Of a DNA stretch of 64,000 nucleotides, positions 34,530 through 45,308 are shown in pieces; position 1 is the first letter of the stretch, and each line of letters opens with the position of its first letter. The translations under genes were made by a program, and so were the position numbers. Below the pieces are notes generated by a model. The model saw only the letters and a list, made by a program, of their open reading frames with translations. It ran no database searches and was not told the DNA's origin. Origin of the DNA: Guillardia theta CCMP2712 (Eukaryota > Cryptophyceae > Pyrenomonadales > Geminigeraceae); assembly GCF_000315625.1 (NCBI RefSeq), contig NW_005434666.1:334063-398062 (forward strand), given 5' to 3'.

Positions 34530-35845
34530 CAGAAAAGAAATCCTCCTTTTTCTTTTTGACGTCCTCACGAAGTCAACAGTGAATGGAGAGCCAGCGAGCA
34601 AGTCATGTGATTTCAATGAAGAGATTGAACTAGATGTAATCCCAAAGACCACCCACACGTGTCCTCAAAGAAACAGAAGAAGGGCCAATACTTGCGTCAA
34701 CACTTTGTTGTGACTGCAGTGAAGTGTGGGCGGCAGAGAGAAGGATCATCGAGGAGGGAAGGAGGAAACGTAGTAGAAGCCACTCAGAGAGAAGAGGAGG
34801 GGGGGGGGGTACGAGGGAAGCAGCAGCAGGTTACCATGGTGTCTTCAGGCAGTGGGGACGCAGAGCTGGTTGTATCGTTCACCCCCTAGGGCATGAAAGT
34901 TCCGTTGGCCGCTCTCTAAAAGAAATTTTGTCATTCAAATGGACTCCCAAATATTAAATTTTGACCCCTAAATTATGAGCACTTTGTTCGTGAAAAGTTC
35001 AAATTTGCATACTGAGTTCCGAAGTTTACAAGCTATATTATAAGAATAATACGTACTGGTACTGATGGCCCTCCACCGTCACATTTCAGTACCAGCAAAA
35101 ACTTATAAATTCATTGCCACTGCTGGTACAAAACCCTGTGGTGGACTCATAACCTGAACAAGAGGCTTCGGAACTCGGAACGGCAGTGCTCAGGCGCCGG
35201 GCCCGGCGGCACTCCGCCCGGCCCCCGGCCACTGGACGGCGTACTGCCGGGCGGCCGCGGTACGAAGTACCGGTTCAGTACCGTGACTCAGTCAGGCCGC
35301 TGGCCGGGACTCCTCCGGAGTCCGACTCAGCCGCCGCTTCGCACTGCGCGCGGCCCGGGCAAGCCGCTGCCCGCCGGGCCGGCCCCCGGGCCCGGCGCCA
35401 GGGCGGGCCGGGCCGCGGGACAGGCTCCGAGGCCCCGAAAGTCCGATCGGAGTGAAATCAGTGACTCTGTGAGCCTCGGAGCGGCGGCGCCGGCCCACCA
35501 ACGGCAGTGAGGCACGGGGGCTGTTGCCTCCTCGCCGCCGCTCGTTCGCCGAGTCGGACCGTCCGCCGCGCCGCCCGGGCACGGCCCGGGCCGCACTGAG
35601 CGGCATTGGCCGCACAGCCGGGAGTCGTTGTGACTCACAGAGTCAGTGAACTACCGTAGTAGTACCTGGGGCGTCCGACTCGCCGAGTTGCGAGTCGGAC
35701 TCAGAAGCTGCTCTCAGTGCCCGTATGATTAAGCTGACAGTGAAGCTTGAACGTTTTACATTGACGCCATCCGACAAGTTCCTAACTAGCAAGATTTTTC
35801 TCCGCGGAGCTCCCGCGCCTCCCAGCCTCCGGCTGAGCGGCCCTT
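34530..35845. promoter_or_regulatory. Upstream region of UBE2S with the largest GC-rich island
   Basis: This 1.3-kb interval lies upstream of UBE2S and downstream of the glycosyltransferase-like gene. At 34640-34880 it is purine-rich, with a G-run near 34801-34809. A GC-rich island spans about 35180-35680. It contains CCCGGGCCCGGCG and GGCCGGCCCCCGGGCCCGG words, TGACTCA at 35284-35290 and 35631-35637, and several CCGACTC/GAGTCGG half-sites. No exon is supported. Open frames there are by-products of high GC. Confidence 0.5.
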
Positions 35846-37942
35846 TCAAAAGCCAAGTCGCTCCACGATATCTTGCACTTCTCCATCCTTCGGGCATCGA
35901 GCTGTTCCTCCGACATGATGGCTGATCTTTTGGCAGCGGAGCAAGTGAGGAGGGAAGGCAATCATTTGATCCCGCAGGTTGATCTCAAACCCATTGACCT
36001 CAACTTCGGGATGGACAGACCACGATCCCTTCCCTGCATGATGGTCGAGCAACGCCACGTACCCAGGAAAGCTGTACTCCACCAAGTCGTAGGGAGCTTC
36101 GCTCCATCGGGCCGGAACCAGCTCAGGAGAGACAACGCTCTGCAGAGATTTAGAGAAGAAAGTTGCCATCCAGGAGAAAGTCGAGCGAGAGAGGATCATG
36201 TGCCTTGCTTGCACGAGCTCGTACAGGTCTTGCATCGCCGTGCTCATCACGGTTTCTGCCATGGGAAAGATATCCTTGAGGTAGCCGAGGCAGGGATTGA
36301 GGAGGGAGGAGGAGGGCTCGGTAATCAAGAAGACTCGAGAGCCAGGATACATGGTCAGGTGGACAGCGATGGCGACAACGTAGAAGGCAAGGGGCGGCTG
36401 CCACATCCCCTTGCCAAGGATGTGAGTGAAGGAAATCCTTCTGAGTACATCTCCTGACCTTAGATGGACGCAGAGGTCATCGCCCCGGGCTCTGGTGGGG
36501 AAGGGAATAAGAACTTTGTAGACCTGACCCCTGAAGAAGTTCCATGTCACGTTCTTGTGGAAGTCAAACTCTTGATTGAGGCCGTTGCGGTGGGCATAGC
36601 AGTCGCCAAATGCGCTACAGTCTTCCACCCACCTCTCGTGAGGTAGGCACGCAGCTCCGCTCAAGCTCTCTGGTCTCATGAATCCTCCGAACACGTCGAA
36701 TGCTGATGCCATCTGGTTCTCCACCATCAGCCTGCACGAGTACCAGGGCTCCTCCTGCCGTATCCGTGGCATCCTGATCAAGGTTGCGTTGGACATGAGA
36801 GCCACGTGATGGGCTAAGGCTAAGGTCAGGAAGGTGTTCCCCCACCTCCCGTCAAAGAAGTGAATAGAAAGGATGCAGTCATCCTCATTGGCGGACCTCT
36901 GTCCGCTCAAGACCTCTCTTCTCCGGAAGATGATGCGCTTTGACGCGTTTGCTGATATTAACGACTCAACATCTTCAACAAACACTTCGACCGTTCGATC
37001 CCCCACAAGATCTCGGGGCAATACTACAGATACGCATGATTTCTTCTCCATGGTTCTGGCTCGTCGAAAGTGTCTGATTGCCACCAGCTCACCATCAGCA
37101 AGGACTTTCGCCACAAAGTCAGTCATGGCGTCATTCCAACGTTCACATCGGCTCCTGTATGGCCAAGACACTTCAAAAGATACAACGTGTCCTGCTGCCC
37201 CCGTGTTCGAGATTGGCTCCAGCGGACCTCCCTCAATGCGAAGCATCAGATTGCAGGCAGAGCAGGTTCCATCCAGCACGAGGGTGTTGTAAACGTCGGA
37301 AAACATCAAGATGTTTGACTCATGGTCGTACAGCATCAAAATCCCGGTGTAGTTGCCGCACTCGACCTCAAACAAGAACGGGTCTGAGGCAGATCCCTTT
37401 CTGCAGGTGGTGCTCTCGTAAACGGCCTTGTAGTTCTGGTCCAGCAGCATTTCTACCCGATACGGCAAACATTGATCTCTGTGTGCTGTTATGAATGGAT
37501 GAGATACATAAAACCTCCAAGGATGTACTGCATGCCCGTCTTCCACGTCCACAAAGTAAAGTTGCCCAAACTCAGCGTCAGATCCTTGCGATACAGTCTC
37601 CTCCATGTCAGCTTGGGAGCGAGGCCCTGTATTGATGCTGGCATGTGACGATACTCTGTCATCATCGTTTGTGCATGTCAGGCCGTCATCCATTGAGAGG
37701 TCCAGGTTTGGAATAGAATCTTTCTCCCTCCTTTGGGGATGGTGAAATTCCGCCTTCGAACCTGCCTGTTCTGCATGCAGGACGAGGGTGAGGACGCAGA
37801 ATAAGAGGAGGATCAAGATACTCTCCATGTATCTGTTGCTCTGGAACATTCTGAGAAACGTTCGATGCTCGGAGAATCGCTCTTGCCTTCTCCGTCTGCT
37901 CCTCACATTGTCCCGCCGCCTCCAGCTACCACCCTCCAACAA
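35846..37942 (-). CDS. Type II membrane protein, fucosyltransferase-like (HxRxGD motif)
   Basis: This is a single uninterrupted frame of 698 codons, unusual beside intron-rich neighbours. A short Arg-rich cytosolic N-terminus precedes one hydrophobic anchor (MESILILLLFCVLTLVL), then a long lumenal part with sequons. The C-terminal half resembles fucosyltransferase-fold enzymes. FFDGRWGNTFLTLALAHHVA parallels the GxGNxxFxxAxA start, and CVHLRSGD parallels the HxRxGD donor-binding motif. A late STFSWMATFFS segment also fits. Such enzymes act in the Golgi using GDP-sugars. The N-terminal 300 residues look like a separate beta-rich domain that I cannot name. The start could be the first Met or MFQSNRYMES. 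Assignment rests on short motifs. Confidence 0.75.
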   Translation of the reverse strand: MLEGGSWRRRDNVRSRRRRQERFSEHRTFLRMFQSNRYMESILILLLFCVLTLVLHAEQAGSKAEFHHPQRREKDSIPNLDLSMDDGLTCTNDDDRVSSHASINTGPRSQADMEETVSQGSDAEFGQLYFVDVEDGHAVHPWRFYVSHPFITAHRDQCLPYRVEMLLDQNYKAVYESTTCRKGSASDPFLFEVECGNYTGILMLYDHESNILMFSDVYNTLVLDGTCSACNLMLRIEGGPLEPISNTGAAGHVVSFEVSWPYRSRCERWNDAMTDFVAKVLADGELVAIRHFRRARTMEKKSCVSVVLPRDLVGDRTVEVFVEDVESLISANASKRIIFRRREVLSGQRSANEDDCILSIHFFDGRWGNTFLTLALAHHVALMSNATLIRMPRIRQEEPWYSCRLMVENQMASAFDVFGGFMRPESLSGAACLPHERWVEDCSAFGDCYAHRNGLNQEFDFHKNVTWNFFRGQVYKVLIPFPTRARGDDLCVHLRSGDVLRRISFTHILGKGMWQPPLAFYVVAIAVHLTMYPGSRVFLITEPSSSLLNPCLGYLKDIFPMAETVMSTAMQDLYELVQARHMILSRSTFSWMATFFSKSLQSVVSPELVPARWSEAPYDLVEYSFPGYVALLDHHAGKGSWSVHPEVEVNGFEINLRDQMIAFPPHLLRCQKISHHVGGTARCPKDGEVQDIVERLGF

Positions 37943-38933
37943 CTTTCAAACTTTGTTCATTTCTGAGTTGATGAAAAGAGTGTACAACTTTCAGCGTCGA
38001 AACTTTGAAACTTGGAACCCTGTCAAACCTTTCAAACGATCAGAGTTCAAAACTCCGAACCTCACCGTGACTTGGATTCCGCAAGGAGGCAAAAATCTTC
38101 AAGTGAGGCCGCATGACCCTAAAACATTATTCAAAACATCTCGTTTCGAGTCACAAGATGACGATGCACCCAAATCAGTGTGTCGGCCTCCAAGGGTACA
38201 TGAGGTATGAATCGTTGTGTAAAATGTTTCTTTCGCGATCTCCGCGTAACTGAGTGTCATCATCTCGAGGTGAAAGATCTTATTTTAGATGTGCCTAAGC
38301 GATCTAGAAGCCTTGCTGACATAAGAGATCTGAAACGATGACTTATTGATATCTTTCTTCATTACTGCACACACAGCATCACATTCGGGAGGGGTCCATA
38401 TTCGGGTAAAATTGGGGGTAGACATAATTTGAAGTGACAAGTAAATGTGACCCTCGAAGATCTGATCCTCACCCCACCCCCTGTCTTCCACTACCCACCT
38501 GCAGATTACTCGTATCTTTCTGCTTCCAGAAAACCTGAGTCACATCTTCAGATACTCTAATTGAGGTACCATACAATTGTGGAGATCCCGTCAGGAAAAG
38601 GCTCCATGGGCCAAACCACCCCCTCTTGCTATAACCCCCCACCCCATCGCTGAGTCTGACATACGGAATATCCACTCTTGTTGCTAGACTTCACGCACAC
38701 CTTTCCTGCGCCGCGCGTAGACGTGATAGTCATTCCTTACTCGTCCCCTCCTCTTCTTCCCACCCCATCCCTTGAACGACTAGAGAGCAAGTTGTCTACC
38801 TCCCACCCATACCTTCTCCTTAGCTCGTGCTGTTTATCTGAGCATCTTCGTCATTCGATTCGATTCAAACGAGCTTTCCGACATTTGGAAAGTTTGAAAA
38901 TCAAGAACGAAGAAACTTGACTGGTTTTGAGAA
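37943..38933. promoter_or_regulatory. Divergent intergenic region with C-rich CCCCACCC tracts
   Basis: At about 38380-38800 this spacer has CCCCACCCC, GGGGGTAG and CCCTCCTC words on both strands (e.g. near 38413, 38471, 38637 and 38760). It is a weaker version of the blocks near 24.0 and 30.4 kb. The remaining sequence near 37950-38220 is Phe/Lys-codon-like but has no supported exon. Confidence 0.45.
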
Positions 38934-39917
38934 ATGGCACCCATCAGTGTTCTCCGAGACAAGAGAAGCGTTGCTGAGATCACAAAGAAGTTTGCTATAC
39001 CTGATGTGAGCATCGATTTCTGCAGTGACGACAACGAAGATAGTTTGAAAGACGTCGAATCCTCGCCAAAGCAAGGGAAAACCCCACCACGTGTACCAAA
39101 ACTAGACTCATTGGCCGATGCTATTCAGAGATCACTGCTGGGATACACATCACCCAACACATCACCGAGGAAGTGGGAGGAATGGTACGAATTCCACAAC
39201 AAGTTCGATGTTGTGTTTGATGACCACGAGGCTACCTGCTCTCCCAAAGAGTCCAACCGACCCTCAGTTCACCAGAGAGAGCCAGCACAAGACCACCAGG
39301 AGAATCAGCATGTCAAGAAAGTCTTGCCTCCCACCAGACCTAGGGAGACGCTAGCCCGGTGCCTCTCGCCGCAGAGGCGGGTGCACACTGCTCCCACCGA
39401 GTGCAAGTCTGAGCGGCAGAATGTGGAGGAAGAAAGGAGGGTCCAGCGGTCTGTATGCAAGCTGGAAGGAAGAATGGAGCTGAGAGAGCGGGCGGACTCC
39501 TTGCAAGGCCTCAGTGTGCTCTGTCGGCTAGATTCGAAGGGGAATTTCTCGATTTTCTCAGCAAAGAATCTGTCGGATTGCATTGGATCGTTTCTAGTAA
39601 GAGACGTCATTGTCAAATCGAGAAGCGAGAAGGAACATCTTCTCATACTGGAGCCCTGCGACGATAGAAATAACATGGACACGCCTGACAAGGATGCGAT
39701 TCATCTCTTCTTCAAGCAAGTCACTGATCGGAACCTGTGGATGGAGAGGTTGATAGTTGCCGGTGCCAAGAAGGTCGAAAGCATTCTACCGACCTTTCAA
39801 CCCAGAACACTTCGAAGAATGCATTCTGCGGGATGTCAAGCTGAAGCTTCCGACAAACCCTCCCCACCGCTGCGAAGAAAGTCGTATAGTGCCATAGAGA
39901 GCAGAAACCGAGTATGA
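38934..39917 (+). CDS. Unrecognised protein with a C-terminal PH-like domain
   Basis: This is an intronless frame of 327 codons. The N-terminal 170 residues are polar and Pro/Ser-rich, probably disordered (VSIDFCSDDNEDSLKDVE, RPRETLARCLSPQRR). Residues about 185-285 form a compact alternating beta pattern (LSVLCRLDSKGNFSIFSAKN, LLILEPCDD). They end in a helix with a central Trp (FFKQVTDRNLWMERLIVAGA), which is the usual close of a PH domain. PH domains bind phosphoinositides or proteins. The tail after about residue 290 is basic and Ser-rich. The PH call rests on the fold pattern only. Confidence 0.6.
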   Translation: MAPISVLRDKRSVAEITKKFAIPDVSIDFCSDDNEDSLKDVESSPKQGKTPPRVPKLDSLADAIQRSLLGYTSPNTSPRKWEEWYEFHNKFDVVFDDHEATCSPKESNRPSVHQREPAQDHQENQHVKKVLPPTRPRETLARCLSPQRRVHTAPTECKSERQNVEEERRVQRSVCKLEGRMELRERADSLQGLSVLCRLDSKGNFSIFSAKNLSDCIGSFLVRDVIVKSRSEKEHLLILEPCDDRNNMDTPDKDAIHLFFKQVTDRNLWMERLIVAGAKKVESILPTFQPRTLRRMHSAGCQAEASDKPSPPLRRKSYSAIESRNRV

Positions 39918-40026
39918 AGACTCACTCTAGCACCACTTGAATATTTTTTACTGATTCAATCATCTCTTAAGCTAAGATTCGTTATAAACACGACAAAATG
40001 TGCTCTGTTTGAAAATGCACCTTGAT

Positions 40027-41595
40027 TTATTCAGAATCTACTGAAACATCCGGGAACGATATCTTCCCCACAACTTTCTCTGGGTCGTCCAGTCCACGAA
40101 CATGGGCATCCTGAGAACCGAATGGATGTCAGAACTTGTGCTATGGGCCGGTAGATCACTTTCCTGAAGACGTTGAAGGATACCCTGGTGAGTCTTTCCG
40201 TTGCTTGCAAGCATCTGCGTATTTCATTCACGCGTGACGAAGCCAGTGGAAACACTTACAGCTCTTGTTGTAAGCTGGTAATCGCTCCCTTCAAGATCTA
40301 TCAAGCAATGCCAGCATCATTGAGAATGAAACTTCTATCAGCAACGAAGATACCGGTCAAGCGGCCTCCTGCCTCTCGGAGGATGACAGCACCGGCTGCT
40401 GTGTCCCACGAGTTGAGGTCTGGCTCAAAGTATGCCGTCAACCTGCCACAGGCAATCCATGCCAAGTGCAGAGCAGCCGACCCAAGCATGCGGATCGACC
40501 GGCAGTGAGGCATCAAGGCGTTGATCCCTCTCAAGGAGGGCGCTATCGACCTCAGGTTCGTTGGGCTCCCTGCCACAATGACCGAGTCCTCCACTGCGCT
40601 CTCGCTGCCGCACACGATCCTCTGGCCGTTCAGGAACGCCCCACAGGATAGCTTGGCATGAAACAGCTCATCCCGAAAGGGATCGAGGATCACTCCCACC
40701 ACTGGCTTCCCTCGATGCGCTACCCCTATGGAGATCACGCTCATCGGCATCCCTTGCGCGAAGTTGGTGGTGCCATCGATGGGGTCAACGACCCAGAGCC
40801 ACTCCGAGCTGATGAGTTCAGAGAGAGCCTGAAGCATGCTGGTGACGATTTCGCACAGCATGCTGCTGCCATACCTTGGAGGAGGCGGCAGAACCGGGAT
40901 CAACGCTCTCCTCACCGAGGAACTTGTGAAGTGGAAACTGCTTCAGAACCTGGTCGAGGCAGAGCAAGTCAACTCGTCGTGCATCCCTCTTTCAGAAACT
41001 TCACCTCATCCTCAATGATTTTCTGGCAAATCGGATCGATTTCCTTCCGAACAGAGAGAATTCAGCCTCAGCTCGTTCTCAGTCGAACATGAGACATGTC
41101 ACCGTGAGCAGGTCCTTCTTCGAAGCCTTCGTTTTCTTCACATCTGCCCCGAGTCCCTTCTTCATGGCTCTGAGCTCACCGTGACTGAAATAATCTCGAT
41201 GCTTGACGGAAAACTCACTCTCCAGCACTAAATGCGGCCTTCTTGGCGGTAGCTAACACAGTCTCCATGATATCCTGCGAGGCTCTTTCATTCCCAACAC
41301 GTCGGTAAGCTCGGAATGAACCTCAGACAATGCTTCTTGGTTGTTCGCAACCGCATTTACTCCTCCCCTGAGTCTTTGGGGGTACCAATGGACATCGAAT
41401 ACTCTCGATTTCGCCATGAAAGAAGGAAGGCTCCCGAAACAGAAAGAATTCGCTGCAGAGTTCATCAAGAACCAGGAACGACAGAACTGCCCATCCTTTC
41501 CACCATCCTTTCCCCCCGCGAAACCACCTTTGTTCCTTCTCACCTTGCTCCACCATGATCGCCGCGGCCACTGCTAGTACAACCTTGGCCGCCAT
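40027..41595 (-). CDS. Inositol monophosphatase family protein
   Basis: This is a multi-exon gene. The core exon (about 40834-40310) has WLWVVDPIDGTTNFAQGMP (metal Asp residues) and SWDTAAGAVILREAGGRLTG (metal Asp). The upstream exon supplies FPLHKFLGEES (metal Glu). Two small 3' exons supply LASNGKTHQGILQRLQES, the usual IMPase end, and a tail VVGKISFPDVSVDSE with TAA at 40027-40029. An earlier exon has DIMETVLATAKKAAFSAGE. The 5' end begins MAAKVVLAVAAAIM at 41595. Near it a frame contains PQRLRGGVNAVA, but exon joins in 41250-41590 are unresolved. IMPases are Mg2+-dependent, Li+-sensitive phosphatases on inositol phosphates or related sugar and nucleotide phosphates. A hydrophobic leader suggests organelle targeting, which is an inference. 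Confidence 0.85.
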
Positions 41596-41855
41596 TGCTG
41601 ATCCTGGGAACAGGTTTACCTCTATAGGCGGGACCTTCCGGAGGTTACTTAGAGGGTCCTATATGATTGAGTAAATATTTACTCAAGTTTTCCTAATTGA
41701 TTTTCCTAATAGGGACTTAGCGAAAATGCTGCTGCAGTCATCACCATGGAAGGATGTGTAGGTTACAAGAGACTCAGTAGTCGCATCATGTCATGTGCTG
41801 GAAAGTGACGTTTTAATGATATCTCCATGAAATAGTCATTCATTTCACACCCTTC

Positions 41856-44800
41856 CTATGTTAATATCTCATTCCGTTTGCGTTTTCTTGAAGCTGACTG
41901 CGATTTTCTTGAAGCTGACTGCGATATCCATGCGGCCTGCTTCGAAGGCCTCATGAGGTCTGATACAGTCATCCATGACAACTCAGAGAATCGTCCCTCT
42001 GTCGCCTCCAGTCCTCTCAATCTTGTGACTCGCTCGTATTCCTCAATCAAGAAATTCTCACATTGCTGATATATGAAGTCTGCTTCTTCCCGATCTGGAT
42101 CGCTATTGTAAATGTTCAAGGCTCTTGCTTCTCTTTCTATCACTTTGATGAGGTATCGCAAATCACTCAGCCTTCGACCGTCCGAGGTTGCTGGGGAGAA
42201 ATCAGTGCCCCTCACTTCTTTGAAAGGTTTATGTCCTCGCTCTGCATTTCCAAAGTGCCAGAGAATCCATACGTCATATGTCTTCATTCCTCTCCAGTCA
42301 TGTTGTGATAGCGGGATGGCATCGGATGCTTCAACTTCGCCTGCTTCGCTGGAGGCTGCCTCGCTTGCGGCAGCCCCGCCAGTCCTCTCCCTTTCTGCGT
42401 TGTCGCTGCCCTGCCCGTCATTCAAGTTACCACTGCTGACACGTGCGTCCTGCGACGCAGCCGATGGAGGACCCCTGCTCTCGGCTCCCGTCGTCGTTGT
42501 CTGTACACCGGATTGACTTCCCCTCCATTCCATCGTGCCGTTTCCTGCCATTTGTAGCAATTCAGGAAAAGCTTCTAGCAATTCCTTGTGCTTTAGTACC
42601 AATTCCTTGTTCTTTTGTACCAATTCCTTGTTTGATTGTACCAATTCCTTGTTTGATTGTACCAATTCCTTGTTCTTTTGTGCCAATTCCTTGTTTGATT
42701 GTATCAATTCCTCGCTTGATTTTACGATGGCTGCTTCCATCTCTTCGCTCAAGCCGCATTGCAAACCTGCCGCATTGCAAACCTCACCAGGTCCTCTCTG
42801 GCTTCTTCTGACCCTATCTGCCTGAAATTCTTGTCGGATAGTGGTCGTTACAGCTGCAGTCAATTCTGTCGTCACAGCTTGAGTCACCTCGCCAGGCAAA
42901 ACATTCATCTGCTTGAGAAGGCATACATGTGAAGGTATTCCTGTCGCTGTTCGCCCATGACTTTCTATCGTAACATGCTGCCTTAGCGTCTGTACAAAAC
43001 CTGAATGCAAGAACAGGGTGGTTCGAAACAAGGGGTGATTCTTTGGCATCACCTCTCGAAGAAACTGTTCGTGGTATATCACTGATGCCAACCCAACTTC
43101 AACCACGGCGCGCGTCCGCGGTGTTGACACATATGGAAATACAAGTTTCACAATCTCGTTGACTCGTTCTCTGCTCTCCTGATCCGTGGTGTGAAAAATT
43201 GGTGGTAAAATTGCAAAATCCGGGTGCTGAGTCGGCAACCCTGAGGCTATTCTTCCCACATGCTGATCGCCAGCTCGTTCATACCTCATCATAGCGGCTA
43301 TGTCATTCATCCCACAGACCATTCCAACACTGAGTTTCACTTACCTCATATCCGTGTCTTGAATTGCTCCTATCTTCCATCCTGCCCTTACACTGATCGC
43401 ACCAACGGAAGAAGCAGCGGTGGTTCCGGCTGCGCAGTATGTCGCGCTTCCTTTACGAATACTGTGTGATCCTGTTTCATCATTTCACACTGAAGCACGG
43501 TTCTCAATTCCACTTCCTCCATGTGTTAGTACCTAAGTCTCCCACACGCTGACCCTTCTCATCTAGTGCCTGCTGGATATCATGGTCCTTCAGTAATCGC
43601 TGGCAGAAAAGCTTGCGGAATCGTTCATATTGTCTTTGACCTGTCCGGCAAGGAAACAAAAAGTAGGTGAATGTATAGGTATCACTTACAGGAAGTATAC
43701 CTGGAAACAGTTTGCCACGAGCTGCAGTATGATCCGCTCCATAGATCAACCAATAAATCCCTGTATCTTCAGTTATCACATACTACTCCGTAAGGCAACA
43801 CGGATACCGACCTAAAGCCAAGAACGGGCATATTTCCGGTTTGGTAGGATTGCAATACACGTGTTTTGGATCTCTAGCGCGATCACCTGACTGATCGTCT
43901 TTCTGATGAATGACAAAAAATCTGAGAGAGTCTTCAGAAAAGTCCATATGGTTGTACATCAGAGCAGCTGTGTTACTGGACCGACTCATTAGATTCCAGC
44001 CAAGAATCATGAACGTTCGACCCCAAATGAACTCTCGGTCTACCTTGGTCAACATTACCTTGCCCAATAACTGGTAGATACAAAAAGGCAGAGGGTCCTT
44101 TCCCATGGTCAACTTCGCACTCCTGTCCCTAGCATTCTGCGTGTTGCATTTTTGTTTCAACCCAACATAATGTTCAGTCAAAGCAAGCTGGAACTGGGAT
44201 AAACGTTCCACTGGCATGTCATAGAAATGTAAAATGTACATGAGTGCGGATCTGTAAGAGCAGCATGTTTCAAAAGAAAGATCAGGTTTGATTCTCAGGC
44301 AGTGTGCTATCCAGAACATGAAATGCTGCACTGTCAACTTGTCGAAGTCTATGGGTTTGATATCCTTTTGAGCCAAGATTTCTCTCAAATATTTTTGAGT
44401 AGGTAGTCCGTCTTCAATCTTGGTGATTACGTGGTCGGCATCATTCCGGGCTATGTCCGCCTTCATGTCTGCAGTTATCAGGCCCAATTTATCGTCATTT
44501 GCAAATATAAATTGAATGAATCGAACCATTTGACCTCGATACATGACACGGGTGCTTCCAGCGAGAGCGTTATTCAAAATAGCAGCTATATCCCGTTCCA
44601 GTACCGCGAAATCTTCCATTCTCAACTGTTCAGCTGTAACACTTGTCGTCTTCCGACGCCGTCTAGTATGGGTAGGTTGAGGATCTTGGTCACCGGTAAT
44701 CGCGCTTGATCCCACTGGAATCGCAGGGACTGCCAGGATCCTGCTAAGTTGCGAGCAGGAGGGCTCTTGCTCGCATGCATTGGATTTATCTGGACTTCCC

Positions 44801-44934
44801 GCACATATTGCATGGAAATAACGTCGGCATTTCTCGCATTGTCGCACAGGGGATGTAGAGAGATGTTCTTGGTTGATTTTGCATTGCGATGTCTCCTGAA
44901 ACAAGCATGATGGGGCTTGAGGTCCCATCTGCAT
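41856..44934 (-). CDS. Crypton-type tyrosine recombinase (transposon-derived), intron-containing
   Basis: Five phase-checked exons, 44934-43812, 43760-43701, 43640-43533, 43471-43345 and 43284-41856, give 948 residues. The introns are 51-61 bp. A CxxC-x4-HxxC cluster lies near residue 33. A SAM-like helical core-binding region follows (FDKLTVQHFMFWIAHCLRI). The catalytic domain shows Arg in GWNLMSRSSNTA (about 318), Lys in IHQKDDQSGDRA (about 345), HxxR in GSHSIRKGSATYC (about 433-436) and RAGW. The nucleophile Tyr sits in RYERAGDQHVGRIASGLP, across the last intron. HVYCNPTKPEICP and the AGDQxVGRxxSGLP block are typical of Crypton/DUF3504 recombinases. The last exon adds heptads of KELVQSN and a polar C-terminal domain. 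All catalytic residues and splice sites are intact, so it is either a recent element or a domesticated gene. Confidence 0.85.
42546..42735. repeat. 21-bp tandem repeat coding for heptad coiled coil
   Basis: Degenerate 21-bp units containing CAATTCCTTGTTTGATTGTAC are repeated about nine times inside the last exon of the recombinase gene. On the sense strand each unit encodes the heptad NKELVQS, NKELAQK or NKELVLK, giving a perfect coiled-coil rod. Copy number could vary between strains. Confidence 0.85.
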
Positions 44935-45308
44935 TTCTTGCCACTCCGGATGATGGTTTAGTCAAATACAAAATATTTTTCTAGCTTTCTTCTGAGGCAG
45001 ACTTGAAACTTCTAATATTAAAAATTCCCGGAATAAGTGAGGGGGACTTCATCGCGTGCAGCCCTTTCCGGAGAGCCCGCATTCCCCCGCTTGACCACTC
45101 CGGAATGCCCTCATCCAGGCCCTCATACCCTCTCCGGAACACCCTACCTGCTACCCTGACCCTACCGGACCCATACCGGACGTGGGTAGGGTACAGAAAA
45201 TTATCTAAAATAAATGGATAGGAAGATCAATAGAATAAGTAAATCTTGTGTTGGGGTATGGGTGGTACCCTAGCCAGTGGTTGTTGGGAGGCGGTTAGTT
45301 GAAAGTCG
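44935..45308. promoter_or_regulatory. Divergent intergenic region with CCGGA/ACCCTACC words
   Basis: This spacer separates the recombinase start from DNALI1. At about 45050-45190 it repeats TCCGGAA(C/T)(A/G)CCC-type words and CTACCCTGACCCTACCGG. The G-rich words GGGTAGGGT and GGGGTATGGGTGG lie on the + strand at 45185-45270. It belongs to the same compositional class as the other divergent gaps. Confidence 0.4.

Noticed and set aside
35186-35638. Several 70-107-codon Gly/Pro/Arg/Ala-rich frames on both strands
   Set aside because: High GC content removes stop codons in all frames. The block is a palindromic GC island, and no protein-like pattern is present.
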